A stretch of DNA of 12,439 bases from Actinomycetes bacterium (lineage in GTDB: Bacteria; Actinomycetota; Acidimicrobiia; Spongiisociales; UBA5794), in contig JAMBLH010000002.1 in the NCBI GenBank assembly GCA_023336875.1, forward strand, positions 1 through 12,439, written 5' to 3'. Under the pieces are notes generated by a model, which was given only the letters and a program-made list of their open reading frames with translations, did no database searches and was not told where the DNA came from. This document shows, piece after piece, positions 1 to 7,723 of the stretch. A program made the translations under genes and the position numbers. Positions within the stretch are counted from its first letter, which is position 1. Every line of letters starts with the position of its first letter.

Positions 1-83
1 TTCGTCGCTCTTCCGTCCTCCCACCAGGGGAGGACAATCAGAGAGATGAGGCCTCGACCTCGTGGATTCAGGCTGAAGGGAGG
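1..83 (+). repeat. Left copy of 83-bp perfect terminal inverted repeat
   Basis: Bases 1-83 are the exact reverse complement of 12357-12439, and identity stops at base 84. The repeat contains an 8-bp stem, GTCCTCCC at 15-22 and GGGAGGAC at 28-35, around a 5-nt loop, and an 8-bp palindrome GAGGCCTC at 48-55. GGGAGGAC recurs at 78-85, partly outside the shared block. The copy lies 58 bp past the stop codon of the DUF3566 gene, in its 3' flank. No coding potential is seen. Because it coincides exactly with the window edge, the real repeat may be longer. Confidence 0.97.
15..35. other. Hairpin inside the left inverted repeat
   Basis: GTCCTCCC, loop ACCAG, GGGAGGAC forms a perfect 8-bp GC-rich stem. 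It lies downstream of the minus-strand operon and could stall or end its transcripts or protect their 3' ends. No T-run follows on the relevant strand, so it is not a classical Rho-independent terminator. The identical hairpin occurs at 12405-12425. Confidence 0.6.
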
Positions 84-141
84 ACACCACTATTGGTTCG
101 CATTCAGCCATGAGGGGAAGACGTCGTCCTGCGCGAAGGGC

Positions 142-597
142 CTAGGGGTGTTCGACTGTGTCGGCCGCGGTGAGGTCTGATGCGCCGTTGCTTGCGGGGA
201 CGTGGACGACAGGCCGCGGTTGCGGCGACACCTGAGTAGGGGTCGGTTCGGTGGTCTCCTCGAGCATGATCAGCTCAACGCCACCAACGAGGTCTGAGAT
301 AAGATTGTAGAGAACGGCACCGAGAGTCATGATCGATGTCATTACGATCACCCCAATGATCGCCATCATCAGGATCACCCTGAAATAGAGCTCACCATCA
401 GGACTGACCGCGATCGTGAGTCGACCGAACAGATCAACGAAGGCGTCCGGGATGCCACGTTGCACGGCAATCGACCAGGCCACCCATACACCAAGTACCC
501 AGACGAGACCCCCAACAGTGTTCAGCACGAAGCTGACCTTGAGCACGGTCCATGCATCGATCTTGCGAACGATGCGTCGAACCCGGCGAACCGGCAT
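142..597 (-). CDS. DUF3566 family two-helix membrane protein
   Basis: A 151-residue protein of the actinobacterial DUF3566 family, which typically follows gyrA; its molecular function is not established. The N-terminus is basic (MPVRRVRRIVRKIDAW), followed by a hydrophobic helix at about 20-45, a polar loop with an FGRLTI segment, a second helix at about 73-100, and a Pro/Thr-rich hydrophilic tail. This fits an integral membrane protein with two spans. The ATG at 595-597 is preceded by a strong AAGGAGG site about 6 nt away, which fixes the start. It lies 80 bp after gyrA on the same strand and is probably the last gene of that operon. A TACACT hexamer at 617-622 (minus strand) could be a local -10, but no good -35 is visible. 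Confidence 0.85.
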   Translation of the reverse strand: MPVRRVRRIVRKIDAWTVLKVSFVLNTVGGLVWVLGVWVAWSIAVQRGIPDAFVDLFGRLTIAVSPDGELYFRVILMMAIIGVIVMTSIMTLGAVLYNLISDLVGGVELIMLEETTEPTPTQVSPQPRPVVHVPASNGASDLTAADTVEHP

Positions 598-677
598 GTG
601 GGCCTCCTTGCGCGGCAGTGTACCGGTAGGTCCAATTTCGCTCTGCTATTGAGACGAACAGGGTCGCCGAATCGTTC

Positions 678-3116
678 CTACTGCTCGTCGTCCTCGGTCG
701 GAACAACGGCAAGGGCCGACAGAAGAGCACCATCTGAGAGATTCATCACCTTGACGCCGGTAGAGGGACGCTTCTGCCTAGAGATCGACTTCGCCTCAGC
801 CCTCATCACAATTCCGTCAGATGACGTCACAACGACCTCGTCAGCTGCCGAAACGGCCCGCGCTGCAGCAACCACACCTCGCACCTTGGTGAGTTTCATT
901 GAGATGACTCCCACGCCTCCGCGTTTCTGAACGCGGAACTCGCTCATCTTGATACGTTTGCCATATCCGCCAGACGTCAGCAATAGCACTTCTTCCGCCT
1001 CATCAGCGACCGCTGCTGAGACCACGCTGTCGCCGTCGCGTAGCTTTATGCCGCGTACTCCCTGGGATGCGCGGCCAGTGGGGCGAACATCTTTCTCATC
1101 GAACCGGATTCCCATGCCGTTCTGTGTCAGCATCATGAGATCCGAATCGCCAGTTGTCTGGCGGACAGCGACAACCTCGTCATTGTCAAGAAGGTTGATC
1201 GCAACGAGAACCTGGTTCCGCGAGTCATAGTCCGAGAACTTCGACTTCTTTACCAGCCCGTTCCTGGTGAACATCACGAGGTACTTGCTGGTCTCGTAGT
1301 CTCTCATGTCGATGATCGCCTCGACCATCTCATCGGACTCGAGCGGGAGGACGGATTGGATGAGTTGACCCTTCGCAGTTCGATCCTTTCGAGGGATCTC
1401 ATGGGCCCTAACCCGATACACCTTGCCGCGGTTTGTAAAGAACAGGAGATACGAATGCGCCGTTGTGTGGATCAGGTGCTCTATCACATCGTCATCCCTA
1501 AGGCCTGCGCCCTTGATGCCGCGTCCTCCCCTGGCCTGGGTTCGGTACGCCTTCGACAGGACAGACTTTATGTATCCCGATGACGAGATGCTGATAACGA
1601 GTTCCTCATCGGCAATGAGGTCCTCGAGTGACATCTCTCCGCTGTCGGGGATGATGCGGCTGCGGCGTGGATCGGCGAATTTCTCCCGAATCTCAACGAG
1701 TTCCTTACCGATCAGTTCGCGCCGCAGCGCCTCGTCGGCGAGCAGGTTCTCAAGATACGCGATCGTCGCCTGAAGCTCCTCGAGCTCATCCCTGAGCTTG
1801 GTCGTCTCAAGGGCCGTGAGCCTACGCAACGGCATATCAAGGATATGGTTCGCTTGGATCTCGGAGAGTTCGAAGGCCTCCATGAGACCCTCCCTTGCAG
1901 CATCCACATGCTCAGAGGCACGGATGATTGCAACAACCTCGTCGATGTGATCAAGAGCGATGAGAAGACCACGCAGAATGTGAGCACGCGCCTCAGCCTT
2001 CTCCAGCCTGAATATCGACCTTCGTTCGATGACCTCGAGTTGATGGTCGATGTAGTAGTGGACAAGCTGAGCAAGGTTCAGCGTTCTGGGCACACCATCA
2101 ACGAGCGCAACGTTGTTGACAGCAAAACTGTCCTCAAGCCGCGTGTGCTTGAACAGCTGATTCAGGACAACCTGGGGGTTGCCATCGCGTTTGAGTTCGA
2201 TGACGATGCGCGTACCCAGTCGATCTGTCTCGTCGCGAACGTCGGCTATGCCCGTAACCTTTTTCGTGTTCACGATCTCGGCGATCTTTGCGGTAATGCG
2301 ATCCCTCGACACCTGATAAGGGATCTCAGACACCACGATTGCGGTTCTGCCCTTACGTATCTCGATGACATCAGTCACCGCGCGCATCTTGATTGAGCCG
2401 CGGCCGGTCATCAGGGCATCGTGGATGCCCTTATTGCCAACAATGAACGCACCGGTTGGAAAGTCAGGTCCCTTGACGAATTCCATCAGGTCATCCACGG
2501 TTGCATCCGAATTATCGAGGGCATAGAGAACAGCGTCGACAACCTCGCCCAGATTGTGCGGTGCCATATTCGTGGCCATCCCAACTGCAATACCGGTTGA
2601 ACCGTTGACAAGCAGGTTCGGAAAGCGGGCTGGCAGCACGGTCGGTTCGCTGCGCTCCCCCGAGTAGTTCTCCTTGAAGTCGACCGTGTTCTCGTCAATG
2701 CCATCGAGCATGTGCGCCGAGAGCTTCGCCAGTCGAGCTTCGACATACCGCATTGCAGCCGGCGGGTCATCAACCGTTCCGAAGTTCCCCTGAGGATCGA
2801 TCAGAGGGTTACGCAGCGCAAAGTCCTGGGCGAGTCTGACCATCGAGTCATAGACGGCCTCCGGAGCGTGAGGGTGGAACCAACCGACCACGTCTCCAAC
2901 GACGCGCGAAGCTTTTCGGTAGGGCGTCCCCGGCCGGATTCCGCTGTCCCACATGGAGTACAACACTCTTCTGTGTACCGGCTTCAGGCCATCTCTTACG
3001 TCAGGTAGCGCTCTCGACACGATGACCGACATCGCGTACTCGAGAAACGAGTCCTGCATCTCGCTCTCGATGTTGATGGGGAGCGTCACTTCTGGTTCAA
3101 GGGTTTCGTTTGACAT
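678..3116 (-). CDS. gyrA: DNA gyrase subunit A
   Basis: An 812-residue breakage-reunion subunit of gyrase (A2B2), which introduces negative supercoils using ATP hydrolysed by GyrB. The N-terminal winged-helix/tower core covers about 10-490, with the catalytic tyrosine at Tyr124 in AAMRY. The C-terminal beta-pinwheel covers about 500-800 and carries a GyrA-box, QARGGRG at 527-533 (family form QRRGGKG), needed for DNA wrapping. The ATG at 3114-3116 (MSNETLEPE) is preferred because AGGAA lies just upstream and the gyrB stop is only 7 bp away. A longer frame reaching 3185 would overlap gyrB. The motif normally written HPHGDSAVYD reads HPHAPEAVYD (81-90), so the E. coli Ser83 equivalent is Glu86 while the Asp87 equivalent (Asp90) is kept. 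The acidic tail is short. Length is normal and the frame intact. Confidence 0.97.
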   Translation of the reverse strand: MSNETLEPEVTLPINIESEMQDSFLEYAMSVIVSRALPDVRDGLKPVHRRVLYSMWDSGIRPGTPYRKASRVVGDVVGWFHPHAPEAVYDSMVRLAQDFALRNPLIDPQGNFGTVDDPPAAMRYVEARLAKLSAHMLDGIDENTVDFKENYSGERSEPTVLPARFPNLLVNGSTGIAVGMATNMAPHNLGEVVDAVLYALDNSDATVDDLMEFVKGPDFPTGAFIVGNKGIHDALMTGRGSIKMRAVTDVIEIRKGRTAIVVSEIPYQVSRDRITAKIAEIVNTKKVTGIADVRDETDRLGTRIVIELKRDGNPQVVLNQLFKHTRLEDSFAVNNVALVDGVPRTLNLAQLVHYYIDHQLEVIERRSIFRLEKAEARAHILRGLLIALDHIDEVVAIIRASEHVDAAREGLMEAFELSEIQANHILDMPLRRLTALETTKLRDELEELQATIAYLENLLADEALRRELIGKELVEIREKFADPRRSRIIPDSGEMSLEDLIADEELVISISSSGYIKSVLSKAYRTQARGGRGIKGAGLRDDDVIEHLIHTTAHSYLLFFTNRGKVYRVRAHEIPRKDRTAKGQLIQSVLPLESDEMVEAIIDMRDYETSKYLVMFTRNGLVKKSKFSDYDSRNQVLVAINLLDNDEVVAVRQTTGDSDLMMLTQNGMGIRFDEKDVRPTGRASQGVRGIKLRDGDSVVSAAVADEAEEVLLLTSGGYGKRIKMSEFRVQKRGGVGVISMKLTKVRGVVAAARAVSAADEVVVTSSDGIVMRAEAKSISRQKRPSTGVKVMNLSDGALLSALAVVPTEDDEQ

Positions 3117-3123
3117 GTTGTTC

Positions 3124-5049
3124 CTACGCGTCCAGGAAACGGACGTCTTTTGCATTCCGTTGGATGAAGTTCCTTCTTGCCTCAACGTCCACGCCCATCA
3201 GTGTCGAGAAGATCTCCTCCGCGGAGAACAACTCCTCGAGTTCGACACGCAGAAGCGTGCGCTGCGCGGGATCCATCGTTGTGTCCCACAGCTCGTTGGC
3301 GTTCATCTCCCCAAGGCCCTTGAATCGCTGGACGTTGATCTTGCGCCCCGCATTCTCCGCCTTGAATCGCTCAAGGTCCTCGTCCTTCTTGATCCAAGTG
3401 GTCTTCGTTCCGATCTTGGCCGAATACAGCGGCGGCTGGGCGATGTAGACGTAGCCATGTTCGATGACATCAACCATATGTCTGAAGAAGAACGTCAGAA
3501 GCAGCGTTCGAATGTGTGCACCGTCGACGTCCGCGTCGGTGAGAAGGATGATCTTGTGATATCTCGCCTTTGTGATATCCATCTCCTCGCCTATCCCCGT
3601 ACCGATAGCGGTGATCAACGACTGGACCTCCGTGTTCTGAAGTACTCGTGCAAGACGGTTCTTCTCCACGTTGATGATCTTGCCTCTGATGGGCAGAATC
3701 GCCTGGAACTCGGAATTCCTCGCCTGCTTGGCAGAACCACCGGCGGAATCTCCCTCGACTATGAACATCTCGGACAATTGCGGGTCCTTCGACGAGCAAT
3801 CGGACAGCTTTCCTGGGAGTCCCCCAGACTCGAGAAGGCTCTTTCGGCGGGTCAGGTCTCGGGCCTGTCGGGCTGCTGCACGGGCTCTGGCAGCCTGGCT
3901 TGCCTTGTCGACGATCCTTCGCCCGTCCCCCGGATGCTTCCCGAACCACTCTGGCAGGGCCTGGTTCATCGCCTTCTGGACGAAAGACCTCACTTCCGTG
4001 TTCCCAAGTTTCGTCTTCGTCTGCCCTTCGAACTGTGGCTCCCTCACCTTTGCGGAGATCACCGCAGTGAGCCCCTCTCTTGCGTCGTCGCCCTGGAGGT
4101 TTTTATCCTTCTCCTTCAGAACGTGTCGTTCACGAGCAAAGTCGTTCACAGCCTTGGTGAGGGCGGTGCGGAACCCCTCCTCATGCGTCCCTCCCTCGTG
4201 CGTGTTGATGTTGTTCGCAAACGAGAGGATCGACTCGGTGTATCCGCTCGTCCATTGCATTGCGATCTCGACCTCAGCGGTGTCATCCTTGTGCTCGAAA
4301 TAGGCGACCTGGTTGTGGATCGGGTCGCGGCTCGAGTTCAGATGCTTGACGAAGTCGATGATGCCTCCGGCATAACGGAACGTCTCGGTGATTACCTCAT
4401 CGTCCCGTTCATCCGAGAACCTGATCTCGAGGCCCTTGGTCAGGAACGCCATCTCTCTGAGGCGGTTGATCACGGTGTTGGTCGAGTACACCGTTGTCTC
4501 CTCGAAGATCTCCGGATCCGCCCAGAATGTCACCTGCGTCCCTGTGCGTTTCATCGGCTTGATCTTCTCAACGCCGCCGATGGGTTCCCCGTACTCGAAC
4601 ACCTGCTCCCACAGATACCCCTCGCGGACCACCTCGACCTGAGTTCGCGTGGACAAGGCGTTGACCACCGAGATCCCGACGCCGTGAAGTCCACCGGAAA
4701 CCTGATACGCACCCGAATCGAATTTGCCGCCCGCGTGGAGGGTGGTCATGACGGTGGTGAGCGCCGCTTGTCCTGTGGCATCATGCCTGTCGATCGGAAT
4801 ACCTCGGCCGTTGTCGCGGACACGCACGCCGCCGTCTGAAAGGAGCGTCACGTCGATCCGAGTGCAGTACCCGGCCATTGCCTCATCGACGGAGTTGTCG
4901 ACAACCTCCCAAATCAGGTGGTGGAGGCCGCGCGGACCAGTGGATCCGATATACATTGCAGGACGTCTTCGGACAGCTTCGAGGCCTTCAAGGACCTGTA
5001 TTGCATCCGCCTTATAGGACGCGGATGTGGAGGGCTTTGCTTTGGTCAC
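3124..5049 (-). CDS. gyrB: DNA gyrase subunit B
   Basis: A 641-residue ATPase subunit of gyrase. The GHKL ATP site is visible: Glu48 and Asn52 in WEVVDNSVDEA, the DNGRGIP loop at 79-85, GLHGVG at 120-125 and the QTKTKLG lid at 343-349. The transducer domain follows. The TOPRIM domain carries EGDSAGG (Glu432) and DADVDG (505-510), which bind the catalytic metal, then the QRFKGLGEMN motif near 574-583 and the usual RNAKDVRFLD end. The GTG start at 5047-5049 is preferred because AAGGAG sits 4 nt upstream. The same frame extends to a TTG at 5130, but that part lacks family similarity. The stop is 7 bp before gyrA, so the two subunits are co-translated. A 111-bp gap separates it from dciA and may hold its own promoter. 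Confidence 0.97.
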   Translation of the reverse strand: MTKAKPSTSASYKADAIQVLEGLEAVRRRPAMYIGSTGPRGLHHLIWEVVDNSVDEAMAGYCTRIDVTLLSDGGVRVRDNGRGIPIDRHDATGQAALTTVMTTLHAGGKFDSGAYQVSGGLHGVGISVVNALSTRTQVEVVREGYLWEQVFEYGEPIGGVEKIKPMKRTGTQVTFWADPEIFEETTVYSTNTVINRLREMAFLTKGLEIRFSDERDDEVITETFRYAGGIIDFVKHLNSSRDPIHNQVAYFEHKDDTAEVEIAMQWTSGYTESILSFANNINTHEGGTHEEGFRTALTKAVNDFARERHVLKEKDKNLQGDDAREGLTAVISAKVREPQFEGQTKTKLGNTEVRSFVQKAMNQALPEWFGKHPGDGRRIVDKASQAARARAAARQARDLTRRKSLLESGGLPGKLSDCSSKDPQLSEMFIVEGDSAGGSAKQARNSEFQAILPIRGKIINVEKNRLARVLQNTEVQSLITAIGTGIGEEMDITKARYHKIILLTDADVDGAHIRTLLLTFFFRHMVDVIEHGYVYIAQPPLYSAKIGTKTTWIKKDEDLERFKAENAGRKINVQRFKGLGEMNANELWDTTMDPAQRTLLRVELEELFSAEEIFSTLMGVDVEARRNFIQRNAKDVRFLDA

Positions 5050-5106
5050 GAGGCTCCTTGGGTACGCCGTAGTTGGGAGGTTTCCACGGCTGCTAACACT
5101 GGTGTA

Positions 5107-5112
5107 AGTATA
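5107..5112 (-). promoter_or_regulatory. Possible -10 element upstream of gyrB
   Basis: TATACT on the minus strand, one base from the TATAAT consensus, lies 58 bp upstream of the gyrB GTG in the 111-bp dciA-gyrB gap. No convincing -35 is found at 16-18 bp, so this is only a candidate for separate, for example supercoiling-responsive, gyrBA transcription. Confidence 0.28.
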
Positions 5113-5160
5113 GCTTGAATCAGGGCACAAACCCTTATTTCGCTTAGCTTGTCGCCGATC

Positions 5161-5490
5161 CTACGATCTCGGGATCTGCAGCCGGACGGACGTAACAAGG
5201 TCGTCTCCGAACTCCTTTGAAATCGCATCTATCAACTGCTGTGTCTGATACTTCAGAAGTGACCCTGCGGTGCCGCTCCCGACTTCGACAAGCAGCGTTT
5301 GCTCCCTGATCCCGACGGGCCTGGCAACATCCATCCAGTCACCAGGAGCAACCTCGCGCCAACGCTCAATAAGCACTCCCTGGCGTACGTCAATGTTCAC
5401 GGATGCACTCTCGATCACTGAGCCGAGGACGTCGCTGATCTCCTTGGGTTCTCTCTTGTTTCCGTAGCTGAGGTACTTCGCTCGCTTCAT
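5161..5490 (-). CDS. dciA: DUF721 protein, probable helicase-loading factor DciA
   Basis: A 109-residue DUF721 protein. Members include DciA, the widespread ancestral factor that helps load or operate the replicative helicase DnaB where no DnaC/DnaI exists. In many actinobacteria the gene sits, as here, between recF and gyrB. Visible features are a basic N-terminus, the core around VLIERWREVAPGDWMDVARPV (split by a conserved W), and LLVEVGSGTAGSLLKYQ, which resembles the L-V-V--S--WA--L pattern of the family. The ATG overlaps the recF TGA (ATGA), which implies translational coupling. Assignment to DUF721 is firm; the DciA role is inferred from family and position. Confidence 0.82.
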   Translation of the reverse strand: MKRAKYLSYGNKREPKEISDVLGSVIESASVNIDVRQGVLIERWREVAPGDWMDVARPVGIREQTLLVEVGSGTAGSLLKYQTQQLIDAISKEFGDDLVTSVRLQIPRS

Positions 5491-6575
5491 GTGACACTCC
5501 CATTCTTCACCAACCAGCGGCGTCCCCTGATCGGTACCTCATCATCTCGTGCGGTAGTGACAAAAACCTGTCCTGCCTCGACAAGCGATACAACTCTCTG
5601 GGCCCGATCCATGTCGAGTTCGGAGAAGACGTCATCAAGTAGCAGTATCGGCTTGTGATCTCTGATCTCCTCAATGATGCGATAGGCCCCGATCCGAAGA
5701 GCCAGAGCAACGGTTCTTTGCTCGCCCTGGGATGCCCTGGTTCTCGTCTGTCTGCCGTCGAGCAGCAGATCCGGCTCATCACGGTGTGGCCCGACTGTCG
5801 TCGTCCTCACCTCCATGTCCTTTCCCCTCCGCTCAAGGAGTGCACACAGCAGGGCCTCTCTCAGCTCCTCTCCATCGCCCGCCGCTTCAGATCCCCACGT
5901 CGACCGATAGGACCATGTCAAGGTCCCCTGCCCACCAACGACGGTGTAGGCATCCTGGAGATGCTCCTGAAGCGCCACAGCAAGGGCCCGTCGATGAAGG
6001 AGCACCTTGGAGCCGGCATCAGAAAGCCGTTGGTCCCACACATCGAGCGTTGCGGCGTCCGTTCTTCTCCCCTCCTGTTTCAGGAGGGCATTTCGTTGGC
6101 GAACGGACCGCTCGTACTCGGTGAGATCCTGTCCCGCCTGGGGCCACAATCGCGTACTGAGTTCGTCAAGGTACGCACGCCTGACCGCGGGGCCACGCTT
6201 GATCACTTCCAGGTCATCCGGTACGAAAGCAACCACAGGAATGGACAGGAGGACGTCCGTGAGGCGCTTGGGTCTCTTCTGGTTGACGAGAATCGTCCTC
6301 CTACCGCTCGCAGGGATTTCGCACTCCACTTTTGTCTCCGTGACAGCACCGGCAATACCCCCTCGGACAAGTGCCGCATCTGCATCATCGCGTACGAGTG
6401 CCGCATCCGGTACACCCCGAAAGGACCTCATCATTCCTAGATAGCCGATGGCCTCGAGTACCGAAGTCTTCCCTGCTCCGTTCGCTCCAACGAGGATGTT
6501 CACACCGTCGGTTGGTTCGAATCGCAGTACTTCGTAGGGCCGAAAGTTTCCCAGCTCCAACCAGGAGAGGCGCAT
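5487..6575 (-). CDS. recF: DNA replication and repair protein RecF
   Basis: A 362-residue SMC-like ABC ATPase that acts with RecO and RecR to load RecA at single-strand gaps and stalled forks. The N-terminus has the family form L-NFR-YE. Walker A is GANGAGKT at 30-37. The RecF-typical GPHRDE is at 262-267, the ABC signature ASQGEQ at 281-286 and Walker B LLLDD at 311-315. Length matches the family (about 360). The ATG at 6573-6575 lies 6 bp after the dnaN stop. No strong ribosome-binding site is visible, so translation may depend on coupling to dnaN. The 3' end overlaps dciA by 3 nt. No gnd-like gene lies between dnaN and recF, unlike Mycobacterium. Confidence 0.96.
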   Translation of the reverse strand: MRLSWLELGNFRPYEVLRFEPTDGVNILVGANGAGKTSVLEAIGYLGMMRSFRGVPDAALVRDDADAALVRGGIAGAVTETKVECEIPASGRRTILVNQKRPKRLTDVLLSIPVVAFVPDDLEVIKRGPAVRRAYLDELSTRLWPQAGQDLTEYERSVRQRNALLKQEGRRTDAATLDVWDQRLSDAGSKVLLHRRALAVALQEHLQDAYTVVGGQGTLTWSYRSTWGSEAAGDGEELREALLCALLERRGKDMEVRTTTVGPHRDEPDLLLDGRQTRTRASQGEQRTVALALRIGAYRIIEEIRDHKPILLLDDVFSELDMDRAQRVVSLVEAGQVFVTTARDDEVPIRGRRWLVKNGSVT

Positions 6576-6581
6576 CTCAGG

Positions 6582-7661
6582 TCACAGTCGTACTGGCATC
6601 AACAAGTAGCGAAAGTCTCTGTTGTCCGATCCAAGAAGCAGCCCTGGTTTCAACGGGTCGCTGGTCTCGATGACAATTTTCTCATCGTCAACAGCGTTGA
6701 GGCCGTCTGTGAGATATCTGGTGTTGAAAGCAATCGTCATGTCATCGCCTGAGTAGTCGCCCTTCAACAGCTCCGTGGCCTCACCAACCTCCTGTCGGAT
6801 CACACTGAGTTCCACACCGCCGGAGTGCATGGCAAGGCGCACTGGAATGTGGTCCTCGGCAACAAGTGCAGCCCTTCCGACTGCTTCAAGGAACGCTGCC
6901 CTATCAACCATGAGCCGATTCGTGTGGCTCTCGGGGAGAAGTTGTTTGTAGTTGGGGAACGTTGCGTCGATTATCCGAACTGTCAGACGACCTTCATTCG
7001 TGACGAATGAGGCCTCACGTTCTCCCAAAGCAACGGTCATGGCGCCGGAACCCACCGTACGTCCCAACTCACGCAGTGCACGATAGGGCACAAGCTTCGA
7101 ACCCTCCGTCGAGACTCCCTTTACATCCCTCACCGCAAGGCGATAGGAATCCGTTGCAACGAGACGCAGAGAGTCTCCATCTCCCTCGAACAACACGCCC
7201 GTCAAAGTTGGTCTGGCATCATCACTCGACGCCGCAATCCCCACCTGGGCCAACGCTCGGATCAATTGGGCTCCATCGACGTCGATTCCCCCTTCGATCG
7301 TTGTGTCCTTGATCTTGGGATAGTCGTCGACAGCCATCTCCCTGAGTTGGAATCTCGGTCCCCCGCCCGTTATCTCAACCTCGCCGTCATTGGAGGCCAA
7401 CGTCACCGCTCCCGGCGGCAATTTGTGCACGGCCTCAGCGGCAAGCTTCGCCGGGATGACTGTTGTTCCCTCCTCTGTGACCTCAACATCGAGGTACGTC
7501 CGAACAGTGACCTCATTGTCCGTCCCCGTCACAGTCAGCCTGCCACCCGACACCTCACAATGGATCCCCTGAAGGATCGGGAGTGGTGAACGCGTACCCA
7601 CAGCTCGACCGGCTCGTGCCAGGACGTCTGCCAGGTCATCTCGCTCTGCTCTGATTCGCAC
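6582..7661 (-). CDS. dnaN: DNA polymerase III sliding clamp (beta subunit)
   Basis: A 359-residue ring-forming processivity clamp that holds Pol III and many other partners on DNA. The three-fold repeated clamp fold is recognisable from the opening MRIRAERDDLADVLARAGRA, the SPLPILQG segment, FPNYKQLLP in the middle and the diagnostic C-terminus YLLMPVRL, which forms part of the partner-binding pocket. The start is GTG at 7659-7661, preceded by AGGGAAAG at good spacing. The upstream gap contains the oriC candidate, so the dnaN leader overlaps the origin unwinding region. recF follows after 6 bp, consistent with an operon. Frame and length are normal. Confidence 0.97.
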   Translation of the reverse strand: MRIRAERDDLADVLARAGRAVGTRSPLPILQGIHCEVSGGRLTVTGTDNEVTVRTYLDVEVTEEGTTVIPAKLAAEAVHKLPPGAVTLASNDGEVEITGGGPRFQLREMAVDDYPKIKDTTIEGGIDVDGAQLIRALAQVGIAASSDDARPTLTGVLFEGDGDSLRLVATDSYRLAVRDVKGVSTEGSKLVPYRALRELGRTVGSGAMTVALGEREASFVTNEGRLTVRIIDATFPNYKQLLPESHTNRLMVDRAAFLEAVGRAALVAEDHIPVRLAMHSGGVELSVIRQEVGEATELLKGDYSGDDMTIAFNTRYLTDGLNAVDDEKIVIETSDPLKPGLLLGSDNRDFRYLLMPVRL

Positions 7662-7672
7662 TTGTTCTTTCC

Positions 7673-7690
7673 CTGCTGTTGCTACTGCTG
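7673..7690 (+). repeat. Period-3 pyrimidine/TG tract in the dnaN leader
   Basis: CTGCTGTTGCTACTGCTG is six triplets of the form (C/T)T(G/A), non-coding, between the dnaN ribosome-binding site and the AT-rich segment. It is out of phase with the TAG tract at 7699-7719. It may extend the single-strand-recognition region of the origin or reflect slippage. Confidence 0.6.
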
Positions 7691-7698
7691 ATTATCTA

Positions 7699-7719
7699 TA
7701 AGAGTAGTGGTAGTAGTAG
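7699..7719 (+). promoter_or_regulatory. DnaA-trio tract (origin unwinding element)
   Basis: Seven consecutive triplets read TAA, GAG, TAG, TGG, then TAG three times, followed by GCCC (7720-7723) and the DnaA-box-like TGTGGATTG (7724-7732). DnaA-trios are repeats of 3'-(G/A)AT-5', that is 5'-TA(G/A)-3', found after a DnaA box and GC spacer. They guide a DnaA filament onto one strand to open the origin. Five of seven triplets fit exactly. Position, strand and order relative to the box all match the known arrangement. Confidence 0.78.
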
Positions 7720-7723
7720 GCCC

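Noticed and set aside
84..141. tRNA gene after the gyrA/DUF3566 cluster, as in many actinobacteria
   Set aside because: A GGTTCGCATTC segment resembles a T-loop, but no matching acceptor or anticodon stems can be formed in the available sequence.
1845..2396. A 183-codon plus-strand frame opposite gyrA
   Set aside because: A shadow of the GyrA reading frame; no independent support.
3117..3185. Upstream extension of gyrA overlapping the gyrB 3' end
   Set aside because: No family similarity; the ATG at 3116 has an AGGAA site and fits the 7-bp gyrB-gyrA gap.
2953..4839. A 628-codon open frame on the plus strand opposite gyrB/gyrA
   Set aside because: It lies wholly antisense to well-conserved gyrase genes, has no recognisable domain, and is explained by codon bias that removes stops on the opposite strand.
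3124..5049. GyrB GLHGVGIS as an unusual active-site change
   Set aside because: The position after GVG varies among hydrophobic or small residues in gyrases (E. coli has Val), and all catalytic residues are present.
5050..5130. Upstream extension of gyrB to a TTG codon
   Set aside because: The 27 extra residues do not resemble GyrB, while the GTG at 5049 has AAGGAG at ideal spacing.
5655..6440. A 261-codon plus-strand frame opposite recF
   Set aside because: It is antisense to an intact RecF with all motifs, and its composition shows no protein-like domain or ribosome-binding site.
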